From: Candidatus Azambacteria bacterium RBG_16_47_10
Lineage (GTDB): Bacteria; Patescibacteriota; Minisyncoccia; GWC2-36-17; WO2-46-25
Direction of reading: 5' to 3'
DNA: 6,818 bases
Assembly (NCBI GenBank): GCA_001773975.1
Contig: MEYI01000012.1
Location: 8,859 to 15,676 of the forward strand
The position numbers and the translations under genes were made by a program. Under the pieces are notes generated by a model, which saw nothing but the letters and a program-made list of their open reading frames with translations, searched no databases and was not told where the DNA came from. Of the stretch, positions 5,248 through 6,818 are shown piece by piece (positions within the stretch are counted from its first letter, which is position 1; each line of letters opens with the position of its first letter).

Positions 5248-6818
5248 TTTTTTGTGGGTTCGCCGTGCGGCGCGCGACAGCGCGGTCGCGCTGTTCTTTT
5301 GTATACTCGCTGTCATTCCGTTCTGGACGCCCTTATTCGGCGGTTTTGGCGCTTTGCAGTGGGATGCGCGTGAGGTGCACCTGACCAATCTTATTTTCTC
5401 ATCACAAGTGTGGCATGCGAGCCATCTGCCGCTGTGGACCCCATTCATTTTCAACGGATTTCCGCAGATCGCCGATATGCAGGTTGCCGTGTTTTACCCG
5501 GTCACGTTGCTTATCGGGCTTTTTTCCGTGTTTTCCCAGTCTCTGCTTTTTTGGCAGACCGTATTTCATTTTGCCCTTGCGGGATTTGGCATGTATTTAT
5601 TTGTGCGTCATATCACGCGTGTTCCGCTTGCCGGTATTTTTTCCGGGGTTGCATACATGTTTTCGGGATTTATGATCGGACATACATCGCATGTAGGCAT
5701 GCACAGCACTGCCGCATGGATACCAATCGTGCTGTTGCTCGCTCATTATACGCTTGAGAAAAAAGAGTGGTTCTATGCGTGCGCTATGGGTGTCGCCGCT
5801 GGCATCGCGATTCTTGCCGGACATTTTCAAACAGCGGTATTCATGCTTTTTGCAGTGTTTTTATATGCCGCATGTGCTATAGCGATCACGTGGCGGCGCG
5901 AGCGCGCATTTCCGATGAAGCAGTCCGCGCTGATGCTATGTGCGATCGTCATGATGTCACTTATTTCCGCGATCCAACTTTTACCGACGCTCGAACTGAC
6001 CGCGCAATCGCAACGCGCGGGAATATCGCTTGAGCTTGCGCAGACGGAATCACTATCGCCGGGCAGTCTGCGCGGACTGATCACGGCTAATCACAATAAC
6101 GCGGCGTTCGGCGATTACACTGGCCCGTGGGATCGTACGCAAAATTATCTTTTCCTTGGCATCACGACTCTTTTTTTGGCGGCAACAGCACTTCTCATGC
6201 AGCGAAAAACAGAACAGCGTTGGATCGTATGGTTTTTTACAGGGCTTGCCGGCATTGCGGTATTGTATGCGCTGGGAAAGTACGGGTTCTTACACCAATA
6301 TTTTTATCTGCTTCCGTTGTTTGACAAAATGCGCGCGCCGTCAAACATGATGATCGTGTTTACTGTCGCGATCACAGCGCTCGCAGGCACCGGCCTTGCC
6401 GCACTATTTCGCGCGAATACAAAAGGCAAATGGTTTGCCTTTGCTGCTGTTGTGGTGCTTGTCGCTGAATTGTTGCCATACGCCATGCTCAGCGAACTGA
6501 TGTATGCGAGAAAAAATCCTGAAACGCTGTTTCAAAAGCCGTGGATCGTGGAAAATACTGAGCGCGAGTACGCGGCGCTTGATCCCGTGGATCGTTTTCG
6601 CTTGTACCGTGTTCCAGAATTGGATCGAAATCTCGCGCAAGTATTTTCCGTGTACGATTTTGCAGGGTATAACCCGCTTGCACTTCAGCGTCAGGCGGCA
6701 TATGAAGATGCTATGGTGCAAACGCCGCAACTCATTGATCTTGGCGGGATAAAATATCTTCCGTGCGAATACATCTCGTCGCGCGCGGAACAACTGCAGA
6801 AGGTTGGGAATTTGTGTA
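5225..6818 (+). CDS. YfhO-like polytopic membrane protein (3' partial)
   Basis: An open frame of 531 codons runs off the right edge, so it has no stop in the window. Start: tandem ATGs at 5225 and 5228, overlapping the GT4 end by 20-23 nt; a TTG at 5252 is possible but unlikely. The N-terminus is short and basic (WLRRDNFLWVRRAAR), then a first helix (~19-38), and about ten to twelve hydrophobic segments follow to ~422. Family marks: QWDAREVH (45-52) in the first outer loop, an acidic GT-C-like site; FNGFPQIADMQVAVFYP (76-92); LAGHFQTA (197-204); DKMRAPSNMM (367-376); LAGTGLAALF (386-395); and the soluble FSVYDFAGYNPL (474-485). YfhO of Bacillus subtilis takes part in lipoteichoic acid glycosylation with an undecaprenyl-phosphate sugar donor; a similar job on the outer membrane face is inferred. 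The usual protein exceeds 800 residues, so the C-terminal third is missing. Confidence 0.85.
   Translation, partial: MMWLRRDNFLWVRRAARDSAVALFFCILAVIPFWTPLFGGFGALQWDAREVHLTNLIFSSQVWHASHLPLWTPFIFNGFPQIADMQVAVFYPVTLLIGLFSVFSQSLLFWQTVFHFALAGFGMYLFVRHITRVPLAGIFSGVAYMFSGFMIGHTSHVGMHSTAAWIPIVLLLAHYTLEKKEWFYACAMGVAAGIAILAGHFQTAVFMLFAVFLYAACAIAITWRRERAFPMKQSALMLCAIVMMSLISAIQLLPTLELTAQSQRAGISLELAQTESLSPGSLRGLITANHNNAAFGDYTGPWDRTQNYLFLGITTLFLAATALLMQRKTEQRWIVWFFTGLAGIAVLYALGKYGFLHQYFYLLPLFDKMRAPSNMMIVFTVAITALAGTGLAALFRANTKGKWFAFAAVVVLVAELLPYAMLSELMYARKNPETLFQKPWIVENTEREYAALDPVDRFRLYRVPELDRNLAQVFSVYDFAGYNPLALQRQAAYEDAMVQTPQLIDLGGIKYLPCEYISSRAEQLQKVGNLC
5277..5294 (+). other. GC-rich hairpin followed by a short T-rich run
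   Basis: ACAGCGC (5277-5283) pairs with GCGCTGT (5288-5294) around GGTC, followed by TCTTTT. It starts 30 nt after the GT4 stop. It has the outline of a weak intrinsic terminator, but it lies inside codons of the YfhO-like gene encoding the start of its first membrane helix, and the T-run is interrupted and short. It could act as a partial terminator or be coincidental. Confidence 0.3.

Noticed and set aside
4987..5454. Antisense open frame of 155 codons
   Set aside because: It crosses the GT4/YfhO junction on the opposite strand with no recognisable domain; both sense genes there have strong family motifs.
5410..5757. Open frames of 115 and 86 codons on the + strand
   Set aside because: They are shifted readings of the YfhO-like gene, rich in Cys, Arg and His; the frame from 5225 has the membrane helices and family motifs.

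Overview
The window reads as a piece of a compact bacterial chromosome carrying a cell-surface glycan locus. All four coding regions lie on the + strand with junctions of 10 nt, 9 nt and a 23-nt overlap. Base composition is a little under half G+C by eye. The protein style (a WecG/TagA/CpsF-type transferase, small GT2 and GT4 transferases, a YfhO-type membrane protein, and a secreted amidase/SpoIID protein with ~60-residue repeats) together with the tight packing suggests a Candidate Phyla Radiation (Patescibacteria) genome. That assignment is inference from style and memory of such proteins; no marker gene is present to prove it.

Positions 1-3149 form one uninterrupted reading frame, open at the left edge. 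It encodes the C-terminal part of a GT26 glycosyltransferase, then a membrane/signal segment, a zinc amidase of the PGRP/AmpD type, a string of ~60-residue repeats, and a complete SpoIID/LytB lytic transglycosylase domain. Either this is a real four-part fusion spanning the membrane, or two adjacent genes have lost the stop codon between them; internal initiation at ATG 435 could still give a separate secreted hydrolase. Positions 3160-4071 encode a GT2 transferase and 4081-5247 a GT4 transferase. Positions 5225-6818 encode the first ~531 residues of a polytopic YfhO-like protein that runs off the right edge.

Together the genes suggest a programme in which the GT26, GT2 and GT4 enzymes build a lipid-linked surface glycan on the cytoplasmic face, the YfhO-like protein adds a sugar or processes the glycan on the outer face, and the amidase/SpoIID part opens or trims peptidoglycan where the glycan is attached or a surface structure passes. 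No promoter, terminator, RNA gene, CRISPR array or mobile element could be supported, and no stretch over 300 bases lacks a gene.
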